A stretch of DNA of 64,000 nucleotides from Bacteroidales bacterium UBA5507 (GTDB taxonomy: Bacteria > Bacteroidota > Bacteroidia > Bacteroidales > Lentimicrobiaceae): the NCBI GenBank assembly GCA_002426195.1, contig DIOT01000056.1:1-64000 (forward strand), in the 5' to 3' direction. This document shows, one piece after another, positions 37,431 through 46,423 of this stretch. How positions within the stretch are numbered: position 1 is the first letter of the stretch; each line of letters starts with the position of its first letter. A program made the position numbers and the translations under genes. The notes under the pieces were generated by a model, which did not search any database, had not been told where the DNA came from, and worked only from the letters and a program-made list of their open reading frames with translations.

Positions 37431-38706
37431 GGCTCTCAATTAGTTTGAATTTATCATTAGTTGGATTGAACTCATCCATCTGTTCAATAGTTAAATCAGC
37501 ATCCTTCAAAAAGCTCGAGATTTCATCAAATACATCTTTCGCAACTTCATTAAAAGCTTCGGGATTAATTACGTGAATGTGAATTTTAATAGATAGATCT
37601 TTATTCTGGACAATACGATACCCGTCTATCTCTTTAAATTTATAGAAAACATTATTAAAGAACGAACCGTGAATACTTTTGCCATTGGGAATTCTTATCA
37701 TATCGCGTGTACGGCCTTTCAAATCAATTATGCGTGCTGATTTAATTCCACAATCACATTTCTCAATTTTTAACCGGCCGATATCACCCACCCTGTATCT
37801 TATAAAAGGGAAGCTGTAACTGCTTAGATTGGTCAAAAGTAATTCTGAAAGTCCAAATTCATTTGTAAAAGTCTCGACTAAGCAGGTTCTGTCATTAATG
37901 TGGTAACCATCATAATTACTACACTCACAAGTTAATATACCACCATCGTTAGCTCCATACATATCGTAGACTGGCACTCCAAAAGCTTCCTCAATCGCCA
38001 AACGTGTACTTGGAAGTAATTGTTCCGATGTCGTGAAAATAGCCTTTATTAAAGGCGTCTTTCTTGTCATATCAGGCATTGATCTCACAATATTTATGAT
38101 GGAGCTGGGATAACCATATAGTAAAACGGCCTTTCTAGTCTTCCTTGTATCTATTTTCAGGCTTTTATCAATTATATCACCTGTAATAAAATAGTTGTTT
38201 TGTAATAAATGGTAGGTCTTCTCAATGAATTGCCTGCTTGTTGTTCGAAGTGAATTGCCTGCAATCGTTATAAATGGATCACCAGGTTCATATCCGGAGT
38301 TACGGTGCCAGAAGAAATAAATATAAGCCCAGAACCATGAAAGGTGCTCTTTGTCAACATAATAATAAAAGGGATTTCCGGTACTCCCACCAGTTTTCTT
38401 TCTCTGAACAGGCCTGTCTTTTAACCTGGTAAATACATAATCATAATTATTGCCGATAGACTTTTTATCCATAATTGGGAGTCTTTTCAGCACTTCAGTA
38501 GGATTTGAGGTTATTTCTTCTATCGATACATCCTTTAAAAGTGGACTATAAAATCGGTTATAGCACTTCATCTCTAGAAGTAATGAAGATAGTTTGTGTG
38601 TTTGGATTTGTTTAATATCAGTATCAGCATTACTTTTAAGGAGGTCATAGTAATTTAGTATTTCGGTACCCCGGATTTTATCTATAATCTGCAATCCTAA
38701 TTTCAT
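37420..38706 (-). CDS. CapK/PaaK-like adenylate-forming protein
   Basis: The 428-residue protein resembles phenylacetate-CoA ligase relatives found in capsule loci. It has the P-loop-like KKTGGSTGNPF, the YGANDGG motif (in place of YG.TE), FIRYRVGDIGRLK and LKGRTRDMIRIPNGKSIHGSFF. Such enzymes activate a carboxylate with ATP. In this locus it may activate an acyl or amino acid group for decorating the polymer; that is inference. The start at 38706 gives an ATGA overlap with the glycosyltransferase gene upstream; 13 earlier codons are in frame but not needed. Confidence 0.85.
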   Translation of the reverse strand: MKLGLQIIDKIRGTEILNYYDLLKSNADTDIKQIQTHKLSSLLLEMKCYNRFYSPLLKDVSIEEITSNPTEVLKRLPIMDKKSIGNNYDYVFTRLKDRPVQRKKTGGSTGNPFYYYVDKEHLSWFWAYIYFFWHRNSGYEPGDPFITIAGNSLRTTSRQFIEKTYHLLQNNYFITGDIIDKSLKIDTRKTRKAVLLYGYPSSIINIVRSMPDMTRKTPLIKAIFTTSEQLLPSTRLAIEEAFGVPVYDMYGANDGGILTCECSNYDGYHINDRTCLVETFTNEFGLSELLLTNLSSYSFPFIRYRVGDIGRLKIEKCDCGIKSARIIDLKGRTRDMIRIPNGKSIHGSFFNNVFYKFKEIDGYRIVQNKDLSIKIHIHVINPEAFNEVAKDVFDEISSFLKDADLTIEQMDEFNPTNDKFKLIESHVV

Positions 38707-39860
38707 GCAATGGTTTCTTTTATTAGTTCGAATTTTGTTTCCCATGTGTTTTTTGAGGCTTCAGCAATCCTCAAACTTTCCCTATTAATGTTGTTTTCAG
38801 CAATTGCCCTTCTTGATTCGCTTAGGAATTCAGCAGGTGTATCGGCAAAATAGGCAAAGTCACTAAACATATCCTCAATAACTGGTATTCTGCAACTAAC
38901 CACAGGTTTACCCATAGCAAGGTATTCGAGGAATTTGATCGGGAACGAGTTCTTTATCCAGTCAGCCATAACCCAGTTAAGTAAGCACACATCAAATCCC
39001 TTGGCGAATGATGGTAGCCGGCTAAATTCCACCGGGCCTATGAAGTATATATTTTTAACACCTTCGAGCATAGAGTAATCTCCCAGTACTTTACCAATGA
39101 TAACTACTGAAAAATCATTTTTAGCCAGATGGACGAATACTTCCTTATCGTTTGCATCCGAAAGAGTACCGAAGTATCCGGCAACTGGTAATCCTTTTTC
39201 CCGGATTTTTATAATAAGTGGGTCTAGTCTTTGAGATGATGTAAAGTGCTTAAGATCAACCCCGTGAGTTAGTAATCCCACCTTCCTTTGGGAGAGAGCT
39301 TCAAGCTTTTGTCGGATATTGGGGGAGCTTGCAAAGAGATGATCGACATTTTTGCTAAGGTACATCTCTTTTTCTCGCAGTCTATTAAGTAATTCTTTGT
39401 CGCTTGTACGGAAATCAGAGATTAAATCGGCGGCCTGATATATTTTTCTTCTAAAATTATACTTAAGCAAGGCAGATAAAGTAAAATTTCCAGATATCCA
39501 TAGAATGCTGTCTTCCCATTTTATACCTAGCAAAAGTGAAGCAATTTTAACCTGCAAAGTAACCAGTGTTTCATTAATTTTATCAAAAGTTGGATTGAAC
39601 AGCGGAATGTAAACGGGTATAAGTATGAAAATTCTATTTCCAGCTTTTTTGAAGATTTTAAGATGAGTCTTTAATTTGTTAAGAACCTTTTTCTTCATTG
39701 ATCTCTTGTTATCGGAATTGACAGCAGGGGATTTAAAAGCAACCGGATTAACCCATAACACGTGATGACCCTCATCTACAAAACGAAATATTATCTGTCT
39801 GGTACTGGTAACCGATGGTCTGAACCAATCAGGCCCAGTGCATACCACCCATTGCTTCAT
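38703..39860 (-). CDS. GT-B fold glycosyltransferase
   Basis: The 385-residue protein has an N-terminal acceptor half (VVCTGPDWFRPSVTSTRQIIFRF, HHVLWVNPV) and a C-terminal donor half (VAGYFGTLSDANDKEVF, KNIYFIGPVEFSRLPSFAKGFDVCLL, FPIKFLEYLAMGKPVVS). The latter is the usual GT4-type nucleotide-sugar site with the Glu of FLEYLA. Linkage and sugar are unknown. The start was moved from a TTG at 39869 to the ATG at 39860; either start overlaps the gene upstream. Confidence 0.85.
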   Translation of the reverse strand: MKQWVVCTGPDWFRPSVTSTRQIIFRFVDEGHHVLWVNPVAFKSPAVNSDNKRSMKKKVLNKLKTHLKIFKKAGNRIFILIPVYIPLFNPTFDKINETLVTLQVKIASLLLGIKWEDSILWISGNFTLSALLKYNFRRKIYQAADLISDFRTSDKELLNRLREKEMYLSKNVDHLFASSPNIRQKLEALSQRKVGLLTHGVDLKHFTSSQRLDPLIIKIREKGLPVAGYFGTLSDANDKEVFVHLAKNDFSVVIIGKVLGDYSMLEGVKNIYFIGPVEFSRLPSFAKGFDVCLLNWVMADWIKNSFPIKFLEYLAMGKPVVSCRIPVIEDMFSDFAYFADTPAEFLSESRRAIAENNINRESLRIAEASKNTWETKFELIKETIA

Positions 39861-41733
39861 CTTTGCCAAGGTTTATCATGTTAAATTTTGAATTTGATTC
39901 TAAATGTTCAATTTCGGAATAGATCAAATCTACCGGTCTGAAATAGGAGTCCAGATTGTCATGCATTGTGATTGCAAGAAACTCATCCATATTATACATC
40001 CTGGTTAGAATTCTTCGATTTGGAATTTCAACCGGTTCTCTGAAAATGTTTTTGAAGTAATCCGACCGTGGCACAAAAGAATCCTTGTTTATAAAAGGTT
40101 TATACTTCTTTTTCTTTCTGGCCATTAGTATGTCCTTATATTGACTGTTAAACTTCACTATGCTCACAAGCATAGATCGTACATACTTTTCATTCTTCAG
40201 TGAAACCGGAAACGCAGTAGATTTCACTCTGTTGCTTTTTGGCTCTTCACCAGCAATAATTGTGTGTGCAAGTTGAGTTCTAAGGAGACTTTCAGGTAGT
40301 TTATGGTAAACAGCTGCTACATGTTTATCCATAAATGGTGTCAAAGGAGTAATAAAATGTTGTGTTTTAAGTAAAATAACAACAGCATTCCTAAACGACC
40401 GGTGGTCTATATCCTGATAAGTATCGTGATCATATAAAATTTGAACAGGAGGGTGGTCTTTATAAATATTTCTATAAGCAGCTTCAGTATCGTATTTACT
40501 AAAATAGGGAACCATTTTTTTTGCAACTTCACTTGATATACCTCTTGAATTTCCCAGGATTGTAGCTTTAACTGACGATTCAAAGTCTGTAATCCCGAAT
40601 GCCCGGTGAGCGCAAAGCTTACCTGAACTGCTTTCGCCATAGAGACCCATAAGTGCATTTGAAACATAATTGCCAGCTATTTTACCTAATGCAACCCATG
40701 GTGAAGTTGCAGTAGTGCTCATTGAGAGAAGGTAAGATAAAGTGCGGTCAATTGAATGCTGCTCCATAACATGCAAGTCTTTGTCGAGCAGTTGGGCGAT
40801 TTTTTTTACCTCAGAGTAATCGAAAATGCCAGTATCTTCTTTAAAGACAAATGGCACATATGGAATCATGTTACGTTCGAGGAAGGGTAGAAAATACCTG
40901 CTATCTTTTCCTTTGGAAAGGTAAATGCCCATAGGCTCCTTCATGTATCTATACGTGTCCTTAAAATACTGATCAACAGATTCTCTGAGTTCGTTAATGT
41001 ACTCTCGATCTTTTTTCTCCCTTGTACGGTTGACTTTCTGAAATGATTTCAAGAAGGTGATCTTCCTGTTTTTTCGTATAAGAATATCTGATGGCAATAC
41101 AAGTGAGATCTCATTAAACTCAGAGTTTCTATGAGCAGGATATTCATAATGGATAATCTGTGCAAGTGACTCCTCATTCACCGTAAGTCTCAAGGCAGGA
41201 TTTGTTGAGATTGCAAATAGATTATTACTCACTACAAAATGTTTGCTGCTCTCGTAAAAAAAGACCCTGTTTGCCCCATAACTATCGGTAATAATTGTAA
41301 GCTTATCGTGTTTTTTTACATAGGCGAATCCCGAGTACCTTCCATTATATTCCTTTAACTTTGCATAATCTTCATTTGTGCATATTTTTAGAACATCATT
41401 TGCCAGATCTGAAGATATTGTTTTTGTCTTATTTTGCCGTAATAGATCGTAATCGTTAAAAGTACCTTCAATAAAAGCAAAGTCGTCATCATGTCGGCAA
41501 AAGCTCATACAAGTGAAAACTGACAAATCTTCAGGAATAATTAATACAATACTGTGTTTTGGAGTGTCATAAACCATAGCTTTGTTACCAAAACCGCCAA
41601 AGAAACGATTCATTCCCTCTTCAATTATTCGGTTTGTTTCCAGCGTGCTTTCACCTTTTTCTGCCAAAAAATATCCCGGTAGTCTCGAGTTGATAGAAGT
41701 GTCAACCAAGGTTTGATGAAAAAATTCTTTCAT
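39829..41733 (-). CDS. Asparagine-synthetase-like protein with altered active sites
   Basis: The 634-residue protein has the two-domain layout of AsnB-type enzymes. The N-terminal part (about 60-180) shows FIEGTFNDYDLL, YNGRYSGFAYV and TDSYGANRVFFY, as in class II glutamine amidotransferase domains, but residue 2 is Lys, so the Cys nucleophile is missing. The C-terminal part has LSKGKDSR (272-279) where the ATP-pyrophosphatase loop is usually SGG.DS. It could use free ammonia or an amino donor to form an amide on a sugar acid, or be catalytically inactive. Similar divergent proteins occur in polysaccharide loci. It lies between a deacetylase and a glycosyltransferase gene in the same operon. 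Confidence 0.8.
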   Translation of the reverse strand: MKEFFHQTLVDTSINSRLPGYFLAEKGESTLETNRIIEEGMNRFFGGFGNKAMVYDTPKHSIVLIIPEDLSVFTCMSFCRHDDDFAFIEGTFNDYDLLRQNKTKTISSDLANDVLKICTNEDYAKLKEYNGRYSGFAYVKKHDKLTIITDSYGANRVFFYESSKHFVVSNNLFAISTNPALRLTVNEESLAQIIHYEYPAHRNSEFNEISLVLPSDILIRKNRKITFLKSFQKVNRTREKKDREYINELRESVDQYFKDTYRYMKEPMGIYLSKGKDSRYFLPFLERNMIPYVPFVFKEDTGIFDYSEVKKIAQLLDKDLHVMEQHSIDRTLSYLLSMSTTATSPWVALGKIAGNYVSNALMGLYGESSSGKLCAHRAFGITDFESSVKATILGNSRGISSEVAKKMVPYFSKYDTEAAYRNIYKDHPPVQILYDHDTYQDIDHRSFRNAVVILLKTQHFITPLTPFMDKHVAAVYHKLPESLLRTQLAHTIIAGEEPKSNRVKSTAFPVSLKNEKYVRSMLVSIVKFNSQYKDILMARKKKKYKPFINKDSFVPRSDYFKNIFREPVEIPNRRILTRMYNMDEFLAITMHDNLDSYFRPVDLIYSEIEHLESNSKFNMINLGKDEAMGGMHWA

Positions 41734-41750
41734 AGTGTAGTGTTTCCAAA

Positions 41751-42536
41751 CTAACGCATAAGGTTCATTATAGTTGAAAAGAAATAACCTTTTTGTTTTA
41801 ACTGGACAATAAGTTCTCTGAACATGCCAAGTTCATTTGCATGGAACCTGTGATGGAAAAGCAATCCAATATTTTTTGTGTATTTGGATGCTGTATAAAT
41901 TTGATTTAATATTTCTTCCTTATTATAATGTTGAGCGGTATTTGTTCCAGTGTATTTTTTAATCACGTTTGCAGATACCGATAATTCCAGAAAGTTAAAA
42001 TGAGGCCTTTTGCTATCATGGTAGCTGATCTTTTTGTCGAGAATGAAGTCAGCCCCAATTGCTCGACCAATAGTATTTTTAAGTCTATGTTTTGTTGAGA
42101 AATTAATTTTAGAAGAAATAGCTTTATAGCCAGCATCGTTCACAGCCTTAAGCGTGTGATAGTTATACGAACCATAGGGAAAAGTAAACACGGGCGACCA
42201 CTTATCTCCAAATAAGTCATCCATTATATTTTTACCATCTTTAATCGAAACAAACTGGTCGTTGTAGCTTCTTGTACCCCCAAATTCCATTTTTACCATT
42301 GGATTCTTATAATTATGGTCAAATCCATGCTGAATAATCTCAATCAATAAAGGATGTTTGTTTTTAATATCAAGTAGCCAATTTGCAACCTCTAATGAAA
42401 CATTTGCGGGTTCCACTGCATGACTTAGAGGTACTTCCAGTTCTATGCACAATTCAGTGAGGCTAATCAGTTGTTGATCGAGTTTTCCTCTTACATCATC
42501 ATTTCTTAGAAAAATGTGTGGTTTACTATTTACCAT
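41751..42536 (-). CDS. NodB-type polysaccharide deacetylase-like protein
   Basis: The 261-residue product shows RNDDV near the start (catalytic Asp pair), QHGFDHN (metal-binding histidine region), FTFPYGSYNYHTLKAVNDAGYKA and LLFHHRFH towards the C-terminus. This is the order of motifs in the carbohydrate esterase 4 family, which removes acetyl groups from N-acetyl sugars. No signal peptide is visible, so it may act on lipid-linked precursors in the cytoplasm. An ATG at 42554 would add six residues; I chose 42536 because the overlap with the upstream gene is then short. Confidence 0.8.
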   Translation of the reverse strand: MVNSKPHIFLRNDDVRGKLDQQLISLTELCIELEVPLSHAVEPANVSLEVANWLLDIKNKHPLLIEIIQHGFDHNYKNPMVKMEFGGTRSYNDQFVSIKDGKNIMDDLFGDKWSPVFTFPYGSYNYHTLKAVNDAGYKAISSKINFSTKHRLKNTIGRAIGADFILDKKISYHDSKRPHFNFLELSVSANVIKKYTGTNTAQHYNKEEILNQIYTASKYTKNIGLLFHHRFHANELGMFRELIVQLKQKGYFFSTIMNLMR

Positions 42537-43704
42537 TTTGTAATAGCTTTTCATAAATACCTAAAGTAACTTGTCCTATTGAACTCCATGAATAGTTCTG
42601 CTTTGCCCAGGTCTTAATGTATTTGCGGGTTTCATTTTTATTAGTGTATAATGAAGATGAGAAGAAATGCTCCAGTGAATCGGCAAGACTTCTTGCAGAT
42701 ATTTCATCTGAGATCAGACCTGTTTTGCCATGCTGTATGTCGTTCTCAAAGTTTCCAACCCTTGTAACAACAGGAGGCGTTCCAAAATTATAAGCCATGA
42801 AAAGGACGCCAGATTGATAGATATCTCTATAAGGCAATGCTATACAATCGGCTGCCTCAAATAGGAATTCAATCTCTTCATCACTTATGTACCTGTTAAA
42901 TTCTATGATCTTATCCTTGAGAGGTGATTTTGATATTAGATCAGTTATCTTTTTATTGTATTCTGGAGATTTAATATTGCCGGCAATTATGACTGACACT
43001 TTATCCTTAAGTTCTTCCGATAGCAATGGTAGACTATCAATAAGTATATCCAATCCTTTATAATGATCAATATTCCCAAAGAACAATATCACTTTTCTGT
43101 CAGCAGCAATATTAAACTTCTCTCTTGCTTTTTTATCGCTTATACCGGAAACAGTTACTTTATTATTCATGCCGTGCTTAACAACCGAGATCTTTGACTG
43201 TATTATATGGAAATCCCTTATTAACTCATCCCGACTACCTGGAGTGTGTACGATTAAATGACTACAAAGCCTATATAAAATTTTTAAAGTAATTCTATTA
43301 TACCAGGTGTCGTTATTGTCTCTCTTACCCGCATTAACATTATGCACAGTTAAGACAACCTTATGTCCTTTTAAGCGGGCAATAAGCGGAATAAAGATTC
43401 TATCGGCAATATAGAACCTATTTAACCATTGAAAATGAACAATACGAGGTTTGGCTCCCAAAAAGTGCTTTGTCTGCAAAAAATAGTATCTAATAATATT
43501 GCTCCCTTTTTTTAAGAATGAGGATCCCTTATTCTGATATCGATATACGCTATGAAAATGTACCTTTGGGAAATGATCAAAGATTTCTTTTGACCTGTCA
43601 ATATCAAGCACATCAATATGGTTGATTGGAGTTTCGTGCAATCCCGATACTAAACCATAAAGGTAGTCGGCCTGACCACCACCATTACATATCGTAACCT
43701 TCAT
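42526..43704 (-). CDS. GT4-type glycosyltransferase
   Basis: The 392-residue protein begins with KVTICNGGGQADYLYGLVSGL, typical of the first strand and glycine loop of GT-B enzymes. The C-terminal half has VILFFGNIDHYKGLDILIDSL, VSVIIAGN, LFEAADCIALPYRDIYQSGVLFMAYNFGTPPVVTRVG, which is the nucleotide-sugar site with the E..SGV-like motif. It transfers a sugar onto the growing repeat unit, probably a retaining transfer. An ATG five codons upstream (43719) is the alternative start. Confidence 0.88.
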   Translation of the reverse strand: MKVTICNGGGQADYLYGLVSGLHETPINHIDVLDIDRSKEIFDHFPKVHFHSVYRYQNKGSSFLKKGSNIIRYYFLQTKHFLGAKPRIVHFQWLNRFYIADRIFIPLIARLKGHKVVLTVHNVNAGKRDNNDTWYNRITLKILYRLCSHLIVHTPGSRDELIRDFHIIQSKISVVKHGMNNKVTVSGISDKKAREKFNIAADRKVILFFGNIDHYKGLDILIDSLPLLSEELKDKVSVIIAGNIKSPEYNKKITDLISKSPLKDKIIEFNRYISDEEIEFLFEAADCIALPYRDIYQSGVLFMAYNFGTPPVVTRVGNFENDIQHGKTGLISDEISARSLADSLEHFFSSSLYTNKNETRKYIKTWAKQNYSWSSIGQVTLGIYEKLLQNGK

Positions 43705-43777
43705 AGTATGATTAAACATAATAAGGTTTCATAATTAACAAATGAGAACTTAAAGTGGCAGGATAAAGCAGAGAACC

Positions 43778-44683
43778 TTACAATGATTCTTTTTTGGGGA
43801 TACCTAGCAGACTGAGCATTTTCCATTTTAAGAATCCGCCGATATAATAACAATATTTGTGTACCAAGGTTTGATATGCGCGGTTAGAAGTGGCGTATTT
43901 CTTATAAAAATGCAGATCTTTACCCAAATGATAGTTTGATTTATTATCATGTAGCGTTTTTAGTAGCCGGGAGAAACTATTTTGATGCATTAGTCCCGAG
44001 TTGCTTTTGTCATTCCATAACTTAAGATCAGGGTATACAATTATTTCATAACCTGCAAGTTTAGCTCTAAATGTGAAATCGCTGTCACCATGATACTGCG
44101 GGAAATTAGTCTCATCAACAAATCCAATTTTTGTAAACACACTTTTATGGATAATAGTTCCCATTCCCGGAAGCCAGTCAACACTTTTCTTTTTCATTAA
44201 TGATTGATTATCCTGCTCCCCCATACCTATCATATATTTACGCCCATTATTTGTATCAAATACACCACCCATTGACCAAACGATATTTGGATTGTGTGCA
44301 AAATAGATTTTTGAACCACCAATAATCACGTTACTTGTATCAACGATTGACTTAAGTTTTTGAAAATATTGTTCTTCAGGAATTACATCATTATTCCACC
44401 ATAATATATAATCAGCTCTAAGCTCACTAATTGCATACTTTGTACCTTTATTTATGCCTCCACTCCACCATAAATTGCCATCCCCGTGAAGAACAATTAT
44501 TTCGGGATAGTTGTCATTAATCCAGGCTGAAGTTCCATCTGAGGAACCATCATCTATAACCACAATACTGAAAGTCTGTTCAAGCCCCGGTTCTTTTATA
44601 AGTCTGTCCAATGAACCAAGACACTTAATGGTATGATTTAAGGCGTTAAATACAGGTATTATAATTGCAATTCTGGTCTTCAT
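43778..44683 (-). CDS. GT2-type glycosyltransferase
   Basis: The 301-residue protein starts with IAIIIPVFNALNHTIKCLGSL and IVVIDDGSSDGTSAW, the nucleotide-binding half of GT-A enzymes. WWNNDV supplies the D.D-like metal motif and HGDSDFTFRAKLAGY the catalytic base region. It resembles the WbbL/rhamnosyltransferase-like group, so rhamnose is a possible sugar. It overlaps the upstream polymerase gene by 4 nt. Confidence 0.88.
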   Translation of the reverse strand: MKTRIAIIIPVFNALNHTIKCLGSLDRLIKEPGLEQTFSIVVIDDGSSDGTSAWINDNYPEIIVLHGDGNLWWSGGINKGTKYAISELRADYILWWNNDVIPEEQYFQKLKSIVDTSNVIIGGSKIYFAHNPNIVWSMGGVFDTNNGRKYMIGMGEQDNQSLMKKKSVDWLPGMGTIIHKSVFTKIGFVDETNFPQYHGDSDFTFRAKLAGYEIIVYPDLKLWNDKSNSGLMHQNSFSRLLKTLHDNKSNYHLGKDLHFYKKYATSNRAYQTLVHKYCYYIGGFLKWKMLSLLGIPKKESL

Positions 44684-45924
44684 AAATTGTGAGTTGTTGA
44701 AATAGCAATCTGTTTCTCCTCTTCTAGTGTGGTCTGCATTTCCTCCTGCAGTTCAACCTGACGGTCGTACTTATCTACATCAAGTAAGTACATTATCATG
44801 CATATAACCATAATAGCATCGGATTGGGCAAAAGGACCACCACCAGTAAAAAGTGTTAGAACTATACTGAAAAAGAAATACTTAATATAAGCGTACTGTG
44901 GACTCATTTTACCAAAAATAATTTTAGCAAGGATGAAGAAAACGCCAATTACGAACACTGCGCCAAACTTTGAATAATCACCAATGAGTCCTATATCCGA
45001 CTGATAAAATCCGTATGCATCTTTATACATTTGAACAAGGTAACCGAAATGAGAGTTTGCGCTATCGGCTCCATTACCTGTAATATATGCTGCTTTATTT
45101 GGGAAGAAGTCAGTCATAAAGAAAAATGCAGCTCTGATTCGCACATTTTCACTAAAGCTTTCTGACTGGCTTTTTGACAAATCCACTAAACTTATAAAAA
45201 TCTCCTGAAAAAGCACAAAAACAGGAATAAAGGCAATTATCATCAACACAAAAACAAATACACGTGACTTGACAACATCGCTGAACAACACGAAAAGAAT
45301 TGTCAAAAGCATCATTGAAAAAATGATCTGCCTTGTACCCATTAGAATAAAAATACTGGCAAATAGCAATAGATAAATAAGCCTGATAGGCGTAAAATTG
45401 CTGAAAATCTTACTCAAAGTCATAAAGTAAGCAAGAATTAGAAAGTGAAAGCCAGCCATAAAAATTCTTACTGTACCACGGTCTTCAACAATTCGCACAT
45501 CATAAAGGATAGTTGGATATGCTACAAACTGAATAAGATATAATATCGTGAAAGTCAGACCTAAAGCAAGCACCAGTTTTTCAACATCTTCAATACAAGG
45601 TTTCAAGGAATGCAAAGCCAGGTATGCAAGATAATAATACATAAACCGTTGAGATATCAGAGTTATCTGAAGCGACTGACCGTGCCCTATTTCTGCCATA
45701 AACATACTAAGGAACAGGCCAACAAAAATTAGCAGTACCGGCCACGAGAAATGCTTTGGGAAATAGTCCTCTTTTTTATATAGAATCTGAATCAATATTA
45801 TTCCACACAACAGACCAACACCAACCACTTGAAAAAGCTTAATAAAACTTTCTCCCAGAAACATGAAATTAAAGAATTCAAGTCCTGTAAGTGTAATAAA
45901 AACTATGAGCAGTTTTTTACTCAT
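44680..45924 (-). CDS. Wzy-like polysaccharide polymerase
   Basis: The 414-residue membrane protein has about ten to twelve hydrophobic helices and a large loop between them (about 245-310, ENVRIRAAFFFMTDFFPNKAAYITGNGADSA). RIFMAGFHFLILAYF and GTRQIIFSMML occur where Wzy or O-antigen ligase proteins keep arginines for undecaprenyl-linked substrates. The C-terminus is a charged tail. It is the first gene of the minus-strand locus. WaaL-type ligase is the alternative, but the context with Wza and Wzc favours a polymerase. Confidence 0.75.
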   Translation of the reverse strand: MSKKLLIVFITLTGLEFFNFMFLGESFIKLFQVVGVGLLCGIILIQILYKKEDYFPKHFSWPVLLIFVGLFLSMFMAEIGHGQSLQITLISQRFMYYYLAYLALHSLKPCIEDVEKLVLALGLTFTILYLIQFVAYPTILYDVRIVEDRGTVRIFMAGFHFLILAYFMTLSKIFSNFTPIRLIYLLLFASIFILMGTRQIIFSMMLLTILFVLFSDVVKSRVFVFVLMIIAFIPVFVLFQEIFISLVDLSKSQSESFSENVRIRAAFFFMTDFFPNKAAYITGNGADSANSHFGYLVQMYKDAYGFYQSDIGLIGDYSKFGAVFVIGVFFILAKIIFGKMSPQYAYIKYFFFSIVLTLFTGGGPFAQSDAIMVICMIMYLLDVDKYDRQVELQEEMQTTLEEEKQIAISTTHNL

Positions 45925-46115
45925 ATCGAAGGAATAATTTTCACTCCATTTAAAAGAGAAAATTTGATTTAATGTTCAAAGAGTTTAGAAGAAATTCTGA
46001 AGCAAATGAAACTAGTTGAAATAATATAAAACTTTCACAGCATCCTGTAAAATGAAAACTAATAAAGATAACCAAATTTGTAACTGTCAGAAACGCAAAA
46101 TAAAAGCATCAATTT

Positions 46116-46307
46116 ATGAATAAGGCAGATATTGATCACATTCATCGTAATCGTGTATTAAGAGCAGGCGAAAAGGTTTTATCGGAGATAGACAACATTG
46201 TTAGGTCAATAAACCTGAAGTATCCCGAACTGGCTAACAGTATTGAGTTGCCACGTGATTTTCTAAGAGGGCTCGATAATAGAATGGATACAAGGTTAAT
46301 GGCATAG
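46116..46307 (+). CDS. Small protein of unknown function (63 aa)
   Basis: The open frame starts at an ATG in the gap upstream of the polysaccharide locus and is divergent from it. The product is charged and helical (IDHIHRNRVLRAGEKVLSEIDNIVRSI), with a loop containing two prolines and RDFLRGLDNR near the end. No signal peptide or membrane segment is seen. I recognise no family. Its position near the locus promoter region could suit a small regulator, but this is speculation. The composition looks like coding sequence. Confidence 0.5.
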   Translation: MNKADIDHIHRNRVLRAGEKVLSEIDNIVRSINLKYPELANSIELPRDFLRGLDNRMDTRLMA

Positions 46308-46381
46308 AAATATTGTGCAATTTAAAAATATGACAAATTGCATTTCTCCATAAGCTCTCTATAAGCTAGGATCATAAATTA

Positions 46382-46415
46382 GACTATCGGCAAAGCGCAA
46401 CTTATGCCGATAGTC
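46382..46415 (-). terminator. Hairpin after the ALDH7-type gene
   Basis: An 11-bp perfect stem (GACTATCGGCA and its complement) lies 8 nt past the stop of the minus-strand dehydrogenase gene. On the minus strand it is followed by TAATTTA, a weak T tract. The inner part GGCAAAG/CTTATGCC can extend the stem. Confidence 0.6.
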
Positions 46416-46423
46416 AAAAGTGT

